A DNA stretch of 38,651 nt from Candidatus Omnitrophota bacterium (GTDB lineage Bacteria; Omnitrophota; Gorgyraeia; Zapsychrales; Fredricksoniimonadaceae), in assembly GCA_015228785.1 (NCBI GenBank), contig JADGCU010000013.1, positions 1 to 38,651 on the forward strand, read 5' to 3'. The translations under genes and the position numbers were made by a program. The notes under the pieces are model-generated. The model was not told where the DNA came from, ran no database searches, and saw only the letters and a list, made by a program, of their open reading frames with translations. The first letter of the stretch is position 1. Every line of letters begins with the position of its first letter. This document shows, piece after piece, positions 27,198 through 35,106 of the stretch.

Positions 27198-27482
27198 TGA
27201 AACATGATTGTTGATAGGGTTCATTTTTTGAGCCCGTTGTTTTCGGCTCAATTGATAAGATATGAGCGGCAATAGCCTAGGTGGGAATATTCTTTTCGTA
27301 GAGGTGGGTGGAGCCTGTAGTCCAATTAATTTGTGGAAAATATCTTATTCTTTTGTGTATAATAATATTAATAGTTTTATCGTAGACGTGCATCTATTTT
27401 GTTGGGATGAAAGATGAATTTGGCTATCGCTTGCGTGGTAAGTGCTACGCTGGCAAGCCCTTATTTTACAAAGGAGGAGAGC
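27198..27482. other. Intergenic region between mtnA and the small exported protein
   Basis: This 285-nt stretch has no convincing gene. It holds a 7-bp hairpin (TTGAGCC at 27228-27234 with GGCTCAA at 27245-27251, no T-tract after it) that might end the mtnA transcript, and a candidate promoter at 27334-27363. The latter would give the next mRNA a leader of over 110 nt. Confidence 0.5.
27334..27363 (+). promoter_or_regulatory. Candidate promoter for the small exported protein gene
   Basis: TATAAT (27358-27363), preceded by TG as in the ilvE promoter, has TGGAAA 18 bp upstream (four of six -35 bases). Transcription would start near 27370, about 113 nt before the chosen start codon. Confidence 0.4.
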
Positions 27483-27788
27483 ATGAAGAAGGCGGTATTG
27501 GGATTACTCGTAGGGTTTGTGATTTTCTCAGGAGTGTCGTTCGCGCAGACGGCTGCACCGGTAAAGCTTGCTGCTGTAAAGGTTCAACCAGCTCCGCTTC
27601 CAGGACAGGTCGAATGGGCGGCTTTGATGAAGAAGCAGGGTGAAGCCCGAAAGGCGCTTAATGATCAGTTGATGGTGGAACGGGATGCTTTTCTCGCAAA
27701 GTATCCAGAGCTTTCAGCCCGTATTAAAGCTCAGGAAAAGGCGGCTAAAGAGCGTGCTGAAAAGCGCAAGGCTGAGAAGGCGAAGTAG
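27483..27788 (+). CDS. Small exported Lys/Ala-rich protein of unknown function
   Basis: The 101-residue product starts MKKAVLGLLVGFVIFSGVSFAQ, a textbook signal peptide with likely cleavage after SFA (about residue 20). The mature part is a Pro/Val-rich linker followed by a highly charged helix (ALMKKQGEARKAL to the Lys/Glu/Ala-rich end), likely a single coiled coil. AAAGGAGGAG immediately upstream makes this start far better than the in-frame ATG at 27414. I recognise no family; resemblance to small periplasmic helical proteins is only general. Confidence 0.75.
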   Translation: MKKAVLGLLVGFVIFSGVSFAQTAAPVKLAAVKVQPAPLPGQVEWAALMKKQGEARKALNDQLMVERDAFLAKYPELSARIKAQEKAAKERAEKRKAEKAK

Positions 27789-27822
27789 AATAGTCAAAAC
27801 AGTAATTAGGGATTTTGAAATT

Positions 27823-27877
27823 AAGCCGGGATGTCTTATTGTTTTTATATAAAACGTAAGGCATTCCGGTTTTGTTT
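27823..27877 (+). terminator. Strong hairpin terminator after the small exported protein gene
   Basis: AAGCCGGGATGTCTTA (27823-27838) pairs with TAAGGCATTCCGGTTT (27857-27872) over 16 positions when G-U pairs are allowed, with an 18-nt loop, followed by TTTGTTT. It lies about 35 bases after the stop codon and fits an intrinsic terminator. Confidence 0.65.
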
Positions 27878-27973
27878 CGCAAGGATTCTTGCGAAACACC
27901 CCCGAGCCACGGGGCGAGCTGTGGCGAGCCCGGGCGCGGGGGTTGTGCGGGCAAGGATTCCTGAAAAGAATGC
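27874..27973. repeat. Structured GC-rich intergenic element with nested inverted repeats
   Basis: Directly after the terminator, GTTTCGCAAG and CTTGCGAAAC form a perfect 10-bp hairpin with GATT loop (27874-27897). ACCCCCG (27898-27904) pairs with CGGGGGT (27937-27943) enclosing CCAC/GTGG. The 10-mer GCAAGGATTC occurs at 27879-27888 and again at 27951-27960, the second copy followed by GAATGC that can pair with its own start. G+C is clearly higher than in the flanks. No coding signal is seen. Confidence 0.55.
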
Positions 27974-27999
27974 AGGGCTTAGGGGTTGAAGACACTACC

Positions 28000-28905
28000 A
28001 TGACAGCATTATCAAAAATTGGTGAATTTGGCTTGATAGAGCGTTTTAAGCGTTTTCAGAACCTGTCGCGTCATGTTGTCACGGGCATGGGTGATGACGC
28101 GGCTGTTCTGGAGTATGATAAGACGCGTTATCAACTTTTGACAACGGATATGATGGTTGAGGGCAGACATTTTTGGAGTTCTATGTGTCCGGAGGAAGTG
28201 GGGTATAAGGCGCTCGCTACGAACATTAGTGATATTGCCGCGATGGGCGGTGTTTCGAGGAGTGCGGTCATCTCTTTAGGCGTTCCGGGAAAAATGGACG
28301 CAGATTATCTACAGAAAATTTATCAGGGATTCTACCGTTTGGCGCGTAAGTTTGGCGTGAGTCTGGTTGGCGGGGACACCGTAGCCTCTGACAAGATCAT
28401 TATTAATGTTGCTCTTTTAGGTGAGGTTGAGAAAAAGAATCTTGTGCTTCGTTCGGGGGCCCAGGCAGGGGATGTGATTTTTGTATCTGGAGGGCTTGGT
28501 AATTCTTTCAAATCCGGTCGGCATTTGACGTTTGTGCCAAGGACGAAGGAAGCGCGGTTTTTGGTTGAGCACTTTAAGCCATCGGCGATGATCGATATTT
28601 CGGATGGGCTAGCGGGTGATCTGGGGCATGTTCTTAAGGCCAGTTGTGTGGGGGCGGAGCTTGATGAAAGATTTATTCCGGTTCATCAGGACGCCATGTT
28701 GGATCAGGCGCTTTATGAGGGGGAAGATTACGAATTGCTTTTCACGCTTTCACCTGTAAAGGCGCAGAGGCTTGCCCGGAGTAAACGCGGGGATTTCTGT
28801 TTTTACCCGATCGGCGTGATCGTTCCTGGTAGGCCTAAGCTTACCTTGAGACGAAAAAACGGAAAGAATATTTCTTTAAAGACAAAGGCGTTCTCACACT
28901 TTTGA
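28000..28905 (+). CDS. thiL: Thiamine-monophosphate kinase
   Basis: Forms thiamin diphosphate from thiamin monophosphate. The 301 residues contain the ThiL/PurM-fold blocks GMGDDAAVL, TTDMMVEGRHF, ALATNISDIAAMGG, VGGDT and IDISDGLAGDLGH, and EGEDYELLF near the end. ATG at 28000 yields MTALSKIGEFGLIERF, the family start; upstream open frame runs through the structured element and is rejected. AGGGG is 14 bases upstream, so initiation is modest. The stop overlaps the tsaE start (TGATG). Confidence 0.94.
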   Translation: MTALSKIGEFGLIERFKRFQNLSRHVVTGMGDDAAVLEYDKTRYQLLTTDMMVEGRHFWSSMCPEEVGYKALATNISDIAAMGGVSRSAVISLGVPGKMDADYLQKIYQGFYRLARKFGVSLVGGDTVASDKIIINVALLGEVEKKNLVLRSGAQAGDVIFVSGGLGNSFKSGRHLTFVPRTKEARFLVEHFKPSAMIDISDGLAGDLGHVLKASCVGAELDERFIPVHQDAMLDQALYEGEDYELLFTLSPVKAQRLARSKRGDFCFYPIGVIVPGRPKLTLRRKNGKNISLKTKAFSHF

Positions 28906-29375
28906 TGCGATCGATCCGCTGGACTTCTCATTCTTATGAAGATACGCTTGCCTTGGGCGCACGGTTTGCCAAGTGCCTTAAGGCGGGAGATATTGTCTGC
29001 CTATTCGGTGATCTGGGTGCCGGGAAGACCGCTTTTACAAAGGGGATCGCTAGGGGTCTTAAGATCAATCCTCATGAGGTTCACTCGCCGACATTTGTGT
29101 TGATGAGTGTCTATGAGGGTAAGATCCCGGTCTATCATTTTGATTTGTACCGTATTGGGGCGAGTGACCTGTTGGATATAGGATATGAAGAATTCTTTTA
29201 CGGGAAAGGCCTTGCTGTTATAGAATGGTCCGAAAGATTGGGGGCGCTTATGCCCAAAGATCACTGGCATGTGAAACTCGCGCATCAAGGTGATGATCGC
29301 AGGAATATTACCCTTTCTTATCAGGGGGTAAGTTTGAAAGAGCGGTTTGACAAGGCGGCTAAGAAACTCGCATGA
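28905..29375 (+). CDS. tsaE: tRNA threonylcarbamoyladenosine biosynthesis ATPase TsaE
   Basis: ATPase that cycles the TsaB-TsaD complex during t6A synthesis. The 156 residues have the P-loop GDLGAGKT (35-42), HSPTFVLMSVYEG and HFDLYRI, the standard TsaE blocks. ATG at 28905 overlaps the thiL stop in TGATG; a TTG three bases earlier is less likely. The 3' end overlaps tsaB by four bases. Confidence 0.95.
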   Translation: MRSIRWTSHSYEDTLALGARFAKCLKAGDIVCLFGDLGAGKTAFTKGIARGLKINPHEVHSPTFVLMSVYEGKIPVYHFDLYRIGASDLLDIGYEEFFYGKGLAVIEWSERLGALMPKDHWHVKLAHQGDDRRNITLSYQGVSLKERFDKAAKKLA

Positions 29376-30079
29376 AAATACTCGCAGTTGATACCTCAAC
29401 AAAGCATCTTTCTCTCGCCGTAACAGAAGGCGACAAGATCCTCTCCACGCACAATGTGCGTCCTAAAAAAGATTTATCGTTGACTATTACTTTTGATATC
29501 GAACATGCCCTAAGGAAAGCAAATCTTGTTTTGCATGATCTTGACGGCTTTGCTATTGGCCTTGGTCCCGGGTCTTTTACGAGTCTGCGCGTTGGGCTTT
29601 CTATGATGAAGGCTTTTATCATGGTGACAGGAAAACCTGTTGTGGGAGTTTCAAGTTTGGATGTGATCGCGATGAATATCACAGCCCATAAACCCACACA
29701 GATCTGTGTGATTAATGATGCGCGGAGGAATCTTCTTTACAGTGCGATTTACGAGAAGAAAGATACGGGCTTGACGCGAAGGAGTGAATATCTGTTGAAG
29801 CCTGTTGATGAAATTTTGGTATTGTTGAAAGATGAGGTTGTCTTTGTGGGAGATGGGATTCAACTGTATAAGGATCACATCATAACAAAAGCCCAGGAGT
29901 GGAATAATAGATTTACACCGCGTTTTGAGACGGACAAGCACTGGCTTCCCTATGCCAAGGAGCTGGCGCGTTTGGGGTATCAGAGATTCTTAAGAGGCGA
30001 GTCTGACAAGGTGGATACGCTCTCGCCTTTGTATCTTTATCCGGAAGATTGTCAGGTGCACCGTAAGGAAACGAAGTAA
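29372..30079 (+). CDS. tsaB: tRNA threonylcarbamoyladenosine biosynthesis protein TsaB
   Basis: Scaffold partner of TsaD. The 235-residue ASKHA-fold protein begins MKILAVDTSTKHLSLAV and has AIGLGPGSFTSLRVGLSMMKAF and VVGVSSLDVIA, all diagnostic. It is translationally coupled to tsaE by an ATGA overlap. In Bacillus thiL, tsaE and tsaB are followed by rimI and tsaD; here alr follows instead. Confidence 0.95.
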   Translation: MKILAVDTSTKHLSLAVTEGDKILSTHNVRPKKDLSLTITFDIEHALRKANLVLHDLDGFAIGLGPGSFTSLRVGLSMMKAFIMVTGKPVVGVSSLDVIAMNITAHKPTQICVINDARRNLLYSAIYEKKDTGLTRRSEYLLKPVDEILVLLKDEVVFVGDGIQLYKDHIITKAQEWNNRFTPRFETDKHWLPYAKELARLGYQRFLRGESDKVDTLSPLYLYPEDCQVHRKETK

Positions 30080-30111
30080 GACGTGAGAGTCTCGCGTCTC
30101 ATCTGTCCTTT

Positions 30112-31278
30112 ATGAAACAACTTACTCAATATTCCCCTCCGATGGCCTGGGCTGAAATAGATCTTTCTGCAGCCCGTCATAATTTTCGTGAGATCAGAAA
30201 ACTTGCCAATGCTCAGCTTGAGCCACGTATGGTCAGGAATGTTGATATCCTTTCTGTTGTTAAGGCTGATTCTTACGGTCATGGTATGGGTCAGATCGCT
30301 AAGGTTCTTGAGAAGGAGGGTGGGAGGTTTTTTGCGGTGTCTAATGTCGAGGAGGCCGTCACACTTCGTCTTTCAGGAAATAAGCACCCTATTCTTTTGT
30401 TTGAAACAACATTTCCCGAGTTAGCAAAGACCATTGTGCGTTTTGATTTGATTTCGAGTGTGTGCACGCTGGATTTTGTTCAAGCCTTGGACCGCGCTGC
30501 TCGTAAGGCGCGAAAGACAGCGGCTGTTCATGTCAAGGTCGATACGGGCATGTCGCGCCTAGGTATTCTTCATACGCAAGCCGTGGAGTTTGTGAAGCGT
30601 GTCGCAGGGTTTGAGAATATTCGTATTGAAGGGATCTTTACGCATTTCCCCGTCGCAGACACGGATAAGGTGTTTACAGAGAAGCAGATTGAGGCTTTTT
30701 CTGATGTTATTGCGGAACTGATCAAGAGTGGCATTCCGTTTAAATATCTTCATGCGGCTAACAGCATGGGGATTGGCGCTTACAAGAATCGTTATTTTAA
30801 TTTAGCGCGGCCTGGGGTCATGTTGTACGGGTTGTATCCTAGCGCAGATCTTCATGCGAAAGTATCGCTTAAGCCCGTTATGTCTGTGAAGACGCGGGTG
30901 ATCTTTGTAAAAACCATTCGCCGAGGTTCAGGCATTAGTTATGGGCATACATTTAAAGCGCTTTCTGATATCCCGACAGCGGTTTTGGGGATCGGGTATA
31001 GTGATGGGTATCGCCGTGCGTTCTCAAATACGGGCCATGTTCTTATCAATGGGCTTCCTTGCCCCGTTTTGGGACGTGTCACCATGGATCAGACGATCGT
31101 GGATATTTCGCTCGCCTTACGTGGCGGGGGAATAAATATAGGAGATGAGGCTGTCATTTTAGGGAGTCAGAAGGGTTCTGTGATCTCGGCGGATGATCTC
31201 GCCGAATGGGCAGGTACGATCAATTATGAGATCGTGTGTAATTTGGGGAATCGTCTGCCTCGGGTGTATCACAGATAG
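30112..31278 (+). CDS. alr: Alanine racemase
   Basis: Supplies D-alanine for peptidoglycan. The PLP lysine is K51 in SVVKADSYGHG; the catalytic tyrosine is about Y277 in GISYGHTF; RLGI, GIFTHF and VTMDQTIVDIS are further family blocks. Length 388 is normal. Its presence implies a peptidoglycan wall. The 32-nt gap from tsaB contains GTCTCGC and GTCTCAT in 7-base register, perhaps a remnant of the heptamer family. Confidence 0.96.
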   Translation: MKQLTQYSPPMAWAEIDLSAARHNFREIRKLANAQLEPRMVRNVDILSVVKADSYGHGMGQIAKVLEKEGGRFFAVSNVEEAVTLRLSGNKHPILLFETTFPELAKTIVRFDLISSVCTLDFVQALDRAARKARKTAAVHVKVDTGMSRLGILHTQAVEFVKRVAGFENIRIEGIFTHFPVADTDKVFTEKQIEAFSDVIAELIKSGIPFKYLHAANSMGIGAYKNRYFNLARPGVMLYGLYPSADLHAKVSLKPVMSVKTRVIFVKTIRRGSGISYGHTFKALSDIPTAVLGIGYSDGYRRAFSNTGHVLINGLPCPVLGRVTMDQTIVDISLALRGGGINIGDEAVILGSQKGSVISADDLAEWAGTINYEIVCNLGNRLPRVYHR

Positions 31279-31287
31279 GCGAGGGAT

Positions 31288-32022
31288 ATGAAAAAGCCAT
31301 GGGCTATTGTATGCATAGTTGTGGGGCTTCTTGTTGTGCTGGGCCCGGGCAAGGATCTTGTCATCCGCTCTGCCGTGATTGTTGCCGCAAAGGCGGTTGC
31401 CGGCGTCGATGTTAAGATGGGCTACTTTTCGCTCAGTCTCATGGGGCAGTCGGTCAAAATCAGGGATGTTCGTGTTTATAATCCTGAAGGATTTCCTACG
31501 CAAGAGGTTATGGTGGATATTCCTGGGATTGATGTTCAGTTGGACACGTTTGCGTTTTTAAAGAATACGCTTCATGTTAAATACATGCGACTTGATCTTA
31601 GAGAGGCTCGGGTCATTAAGAATCAAAATGGGAAGCTTAATGTGAATTCTCTCAAATTTGCTGAGAAAAAAGACGGTGGGCGTAAGAGTGGTCTGGTAGT
31701 GAAAGAAAAGTCTCCCCGGGAAATGGCCATGAAGTTCGACTTGGTTTCTCTTAATATTGGCAAAGTGATCATGGAGGATTATACAGGCAAAGGAGATGGG
31801 CTTAAGGTTTCAGTCTACGATGTCAATCTGAAGGAGAAAGAATTCAGGAACATGACTAGTGCGACGCAGCTTGCGTCTGTGGTTATGCTCACGGCCATGA
31901 CGCCTGCCGGGGTTCAAGGTGCGTTCTCTCTGGGGGCTAAGGTTCTTGGGGGTGCTGTGGGTTCGGCCAGTCATACTGTGGGGGGAGTTTTGAAAACGAT
32001 TAAAAACAGGTTGGGTGATTAA
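31288..32022 (+). CDS. Short AsmA-like membrane-anchored protein
   Basis: The 244-residue product starts with one hydrophobic helix (about 5-30), then a beta-rich domain with VDVKMGYFSLSLMGQSVKIRDVRVYNPEGF and VMVDIPGIDVQLD, the pattern of the AsmA N-terminal domain. A Lys-rich stretch (about 125-150) and a Gly/Ala/Val-rich C-terminus follow. AsmA-like proteins are implicated in phospholipid movement to the outer membrane; a role here is inferred. It ends in the terminator shared with the convergent comF-lptF-lptG operon. Confidence 0.68.
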   Translation: MKKPWAIVCIVVGLLVVLGPGKDLVIRSAVIVAAKAVAGVDVKMGYFSLSLMGQSVKIRDVRVYNPEGFPTQEVMVDIPGIDVQLDTFAFLKNTLHVKYMRLDLREARVIKNQNGKLNVNSLKFAEKKDGGRKSGLVVKEKSPREMAMKFDLVSLNIGKVIMEDYTGKGDGLKVSVYDVNLKEKEFRNMTSATQLASVVMLTAMTPAGVQGAFSLGAKVLGGAVGSASHTVGGVLKTIKNRLGD

Positions 32023-32052
32023 GAAAGCAGTTCTGAGTTTTGATAGGATGTA

Positions 32053-32084
32053 AAAGGCGGGACATTGTTCCCGCTTTCTTTTTG
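32053..32084. terminator. Bidirectional intrinsic terminator between converging operons
   Basis: AAGGCGGGA pairs with TCCCGCTTT around a 6-nt loop, followed on the plus strand by CTTTTT. On the minus strand the same hairpin is followed by CTTTTA. It lies between the AsmA-like gene and the end of lptG and can serve both. Confidence 0.78.
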
Positions 32085-32093
32085 GGGAGGCGG

Positions 32094-33200
32094 TTAAAAG
32101 AGTTTTTTCGTGATCCAGGCGCCAGCCGTCAGAAAAAGGATCGGGGCGAACCATGCGGCGGCCCAAGGTGGTAAAGCGCCGCCTTTCCCCAGGGCCAGTC
32201 CGAGCGCGTTGACAACGAAGAAAAGAAATCCGATCAGGAGGGCGATCCCGACCGATGCAAAGGTCAGGCCTTTACGCTTTCCGGTGACTAGCGCAAAGGG
32301 AAGCCCGACCAGGATAATGATGATGCAGGCAAAGGGGTACGCGATTTTTTGATGGAGATCCACTCTCAGGCTGTTGAGGACTCCTGTGGCGCCACTTCCC
32401 TTGAATCGTTTCATGTAGGCTTTGAGTTCCCGGATATTCATCGTCGACACGGTTGATTTTTGTTTGAGGATGTCATTCGGCGATTCCTTGATGTCTACGA
32501 TCTTCTCTTTGAAAAAGGGTGCGTCTCCTTCCAGGGACTGATCTTCAGGAAGATAGTGGGTGATCTGGCAGTTAAAGAGTTTCCAGGCAGATCCCGTCCA
32601 TTCACCGCGCATGGCGGTTATTTTTTCTGTCATGCGTTGCCGGGAGTCTTGGCCGATCACGGTCAAGCCACTGAGGGTTTTGTCTGAGGGGCTGAACTCA
32701 TCGATAAAGAAAAGCCGGTTGTCGAGCCCGTAGAAGAACAGTTTTTTGATGGGGGGACGTTTTTGTCCGCGATTTGATTGCTGGACTTTGATCTTGTCTT
32801 GTTTGATCTCTTGGGAAAGGGATGCAGACTGGGGGACAAACTTTTCATTGACCATAAAGACTATCGCCGAGATCATGAGCGAGAAAATAAGGGCTGGGCG
32901 TGTAATTTTCCAGAAGTCGAGGCCGCTTGCCCGAAGGGCAATTATTTCGTTATTATTATTGAGGGTGCTGTACGTAAAAAGTGTAGCTAAAAGAGATGCG
33001 ATCGGGGATGTCTGAACAAAAATGATCGGGAAGAAAGAGACGTAGTATTGGCCGATGGTGAGCCACGGAACTTTATTGGCCAGAAAGTCATCCATGTGTG
33101 TTGCCAGATCAATCAGGATGTAGAGAAAACAGAATAGAGAGATCGTCGCCAGGAAGATCGTGATGACAGAGCGAGTGATGTAGGAGTCTAGGATGCGCAT
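32094..33200 (-). CDS. lptG: LPS export permease LptG (YjgQ family)
   Basis: Inner-membrane permease of the LptB2FG complex that extracts lipopolysaccharide. The 368-residue protein has the YjgP/YjgQ layout: helices in the first 115 residues, a periplasmic beta-jellyroll domain (about 130-260) and C-terminal helices. ATG at 33200 gives MRILDSYITRSV, matching the start of its paralogue lptF (MRILHNYILKEC) and of known LptG; the frame upstream lies inside lptF. It overlaps lptF by 13 bases. Which of the two is formally F or G is assigned by order and is less sure than family membership. Confidence 0.88.
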   Translation of the reverse strand: MRILDSYITRSVITIFLATISLFCFLYILIDLATHMDDFLANKVPWLTIGQYYVSFFPIIFVQTSPIASLLATLFTYSTLNNNNEIIALRASGLDFWKITRPALIFSLMISAIVFMVNEKFVPQSASLSQEIKQDKIKVQQSNRGQKRPPIKKLFFYGLDNRLFFIDEFSPSDKTLSGLTVIGQDSRQRMTEKITAMRGEWTGSAWKLFNCQITHYLPEDQSLEGDAPFFKEKIVDIKESPNDILKQKSTVSTMNIRELKAYMKRFKGSGATGVLNSLRVDLHQKIAYPFACIIIILVGLPFALVTGKRKGLTFASVGIALLIGFLFFVVNALGLALGKGGALPPWAAAWFAPILFLTAGAWITKKLF

Positions 33201-34279
33201 AGGTTGTAATTGAGGATGAGAACGATGATGCCGCCGATGACATCCGGCGTCCACATGACCATGCCTGGTTGCGCGAATCCCTGGCTTGCCAGGGCCTCAC
33301 AGCCTACTGAAAAAAGATAATAAGGCGCTGCGAAAATGATAGCCAGAAGAAGGTTGGCTGTTTTGGCTCGTCTATGGGTGATGACCGCGATGGGAAATCC
33401 GAGGAGGATGAATAACAGCGGCGCAAACGACCAGCTGATCTTGCGATGATATTCTGTGATGAGGGGCTTGGCATCAATCTCTTGTTTGGTGTACGATCCG
33501 ATCGATTTTGTTAATTCTTTTAGCGTCATGCCTCGTGGTTTTTTCTCGATCTTGCCGCCTTTTCGGGAAAGGTCGAGTGTCATGAAAGACTGTTTGAAAT
33601 TCAGTTTAAAGAAATTGTTGGGGTTGTTGAAGTCCGGCTCATCAGATGTTCCGTTGATGAGCTTGAGCATGACCTTTTGTTCTCCTGGAACAGGGGTGAA
33701 TTCGCCTTCTTGAGCAATGATCGTTCGTGTTGGTTTTCCATTGGGCTGGGGTTGGTAGATGCGGATATTGTATAAGCGGTTTCGTTCGATCCGGTAGATA
33801 AACAGGACCGTTCCGTCGAAGGCATCAATAAATGTTCCGGCTTCAAGCAAGGCTGCGGGGTTCTTTGTTGATGTTTCTTTGAGAAGCGCTTTTTGGGCGT
33901 GATAGGCCTTGGGGATCACGCTGTCATTGAGAAAAAGAAGAAAGAAAGAGAGCGCCAGCCCCAGTGCGATAAGAGGCGCCAGGACGGTTTTTAAGGGGAT
34001 GCCGCTGGCGCGGATCGCAACGATTTCATTATCTGAGGAGAATCGTCCAAAGGTGAGAATGACAGCGGCCAGGGCTGCAATCGGGAGCGTATATCCGAGA
34101 AGGACCGGAATATTGTATAGGAACGCCAGGCTGACGGTTGAAAGACTTATGCCTTGGTTAATGACTTTGTTGGCTAGTTGCGGCAAGTATCCTAGGAGAA
34201 AGACAAAAGTCAGTACGCCAAGCGCGATGGTGAAGGGGATGACGCATTCTTTGAGGATGTAGTTATGAAGAATTCGCAT
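33188..34279 (-). CDS. lptF: LPS export permease LptF (YjgP family)
   Basis: Partner permease of LptG. The 363 residues show the same layout, with N-terminal helices to about 115, a jellyroll domain and final helices; EIVAIRASGIPLKTVLAP is the cytoplasmic segment contacting LptB. Its ATG follows the comF stop codon with no gap (TAA then ATG on the minus strand), so it depends on that transcript. No lptB is nearby. It implies an LPS-bearing outer membrane. Confidence 0.9.
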   Translation of the reverse strand: MRILHNYILKECVIPFTIALGVLTFVFLLGYLPQLANKVINQGISLSTVSLAFLYNIPVLLGYTLPIAALAAVILTFGRFSSDNEIVAIRASGIPLKTVLAPLIALGLALSFFLLFLNDSVIPKAYHAQKALLKETSTKNPAALLEAGTFIDAFDGTVLFIYRIERNRLYNIRIYQPQPNGKPTRTIIAQEGEFTPVPGEQKVMLKLINGTSDEPDFNNPNNFFKLNFKQSFMTLDLSRKGGKIEKKPRGMTLKELTKSIGSYTKQEIDAKPLITEYHRKISWSFAPLLFILLGFPIAVITHRRAKTANLLLAIIFAAPYYLFSVGCEALASQGFAQPGMVMWTPDVIGGIIVLILNYNLCAS

Positions 34280-35002
34280 TTAAGCTAAAGATAGAACGAT
34301 TATGCCAACTTTAACAGCGCCTGCTGTTTTTAACACGTGAGCGGCTTCTGAGGCTGTTGCCCCTGTTGTCAGGAGATCATCGACGAGGATGATCTTTTTA
34401 TCCTTGACGGTCGAAAGAGGTTTCATTCTAAAAGCGCCTCGAACGTTTGTCCAGCGTTCTTTTTCGCCCAGATCACTTTGGCGGGTGCTGTGGCCGATGC
34501 GTTCGAGTTGGTCTGTAAGGCATGGGAGGTGAAGGATTTGGGATAATCCCTCGGCTAATAATAGCGCCTGGTTATAGCCACGTTCACGGAGTCTTGTTGG
34601 CGTGAGTGGCATGGGGATGATAGCATCAAATTCTTTGAGGTGCAGAGAGTAGCGATTGAGGAATGTGTGTGCAATGTGGGAAAATGTTTTTCGCAAGGAT
34701 GTCTTATTTTGGAATTTAAAAGACGGAATGAGCTCTTTCATCGGAGGTTGATAGAGGGTAAATCCCCAGGCCAAGTCGAAATCCGGGGAGTGTTTCTGGC
34801 AATCACGGCACAGGCCTTCTGGCGAATAGGTTTCAAGATGCCGGGAGCATCGTAGACAGAATGGCGGATGGTTATAGGGGATCTTCTTCTGACAGGAACG
34901 GCATAGTGGGTTCTTATTTGTTTCCTCATCGTATTTGTGGCATAGGATACAGTTGCGCGGGAATATGAGGTCTGTGAGATCAGATATAACAGACATAAAC
35001 AT
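34280..35002 (-). CDS. comF: ComF-family phosphoribosyltransferase-like protein
   Basis: The 240-residue protein has an N-terminal zinc-finger region with several Cys pairs (C18/C21 and following) and a type I phosphoribosyltransferase domain with RLRERGYNQALLLAEGL and the PRPP loop ILVDDLLTTGATA. ComF/GntX proteins assist DNA uptake or use of DNA as a nutrient; the role here is inferred. The start is likely ATG at 35002, though an ATG at 34996 is close. The promoter just upstream predicts transcription to begin at this ATG. It is the first gene of the comF-lptF-lptG operon, an unusual pairing of competence and LPS genes. Confidence 0.9.
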   Translation of the reverse strand: MFMSVISDLTDLIFPRNCILCHKYDEETNKNPLCRSCQKKIPYNHPPFCLRCSRHLETYSPEGLCRDCQKHSPDFDLAWGFTLYQPPMKELIPSFKFQNKTSLRKTFSHIAHTFLNRYSLHLKEFDAIIPMPLTPTRLRERGYNQALLLAEGLSQILHLPCLTDQLERIGHSTRQSDLGEKERWTNVRGAFRMKPLSTVKDKKIILVDDLLTTGATASEAAHVLKTAGAVKVGIIVLSLA

Positions 35003-35008
35003 GCCTAA

Positions 35009-35037
35009 ATTTTAACACGACGGAAAGGACATGTCAA
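35009..35037 (-). promoter_or_regulatory. Promoter of the comF-lptF-lptG operon
   Basis: On the minus strand TTGACA (35037-35032) and TAAAAT (35014-35009) are separated by 17 bp, a near-consensus promoter. Six bases later comes the ATG of comF at 35002, so the predicted +1 coincides with the A of the start codon and the message may be leaderless. Confidence 0.72.
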
Positions 35038-35053
35038 AAAAACGCGTTCCTTC

Positions 35054-35081
35054 TTGACTGACGTTGTGGGCATGATACAAC
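35054..35081 (+). promoter_or_regulatory. Divergent promoter for the beta-barrel gene
   Basis: TTGACT (35054-35059) and TACAAC (35076-35081) are 16 bp apart, and TGA directly before the -10 makes an extended -10 element. The start near 35088 gives a 19-nt leader containing AGAGG. A later TATAAT at 35091 has no -35. It is back to back with the comF promoter. Confidence 0.45.
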
Positions 35082-35106
35082 AAATATAGATATAATAAGA
35101 GGATTT

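Noticed and set aside
27874-27973. Possible TPP riboswitch before thiL
   Set aside because: The conserved CUGAGA-type and adjoining TPP-binding elements were not found; the hairpins look like an inverted-repeat element.
27889-27999. In-frame 37-residue extension of thiL
   Set aside because: It reads through the GC-rich hairpin element and is Arg/Gly-rich, unlike any ThiL N-terminus.
35091-35096. TATAAT close to the beta-barrel start as its promoter
   Set aside because: No -35 at a workable distance, and it would leave a four-base leader that removes the ribosome-binding site; the upstream extended -10 promoter fits better.
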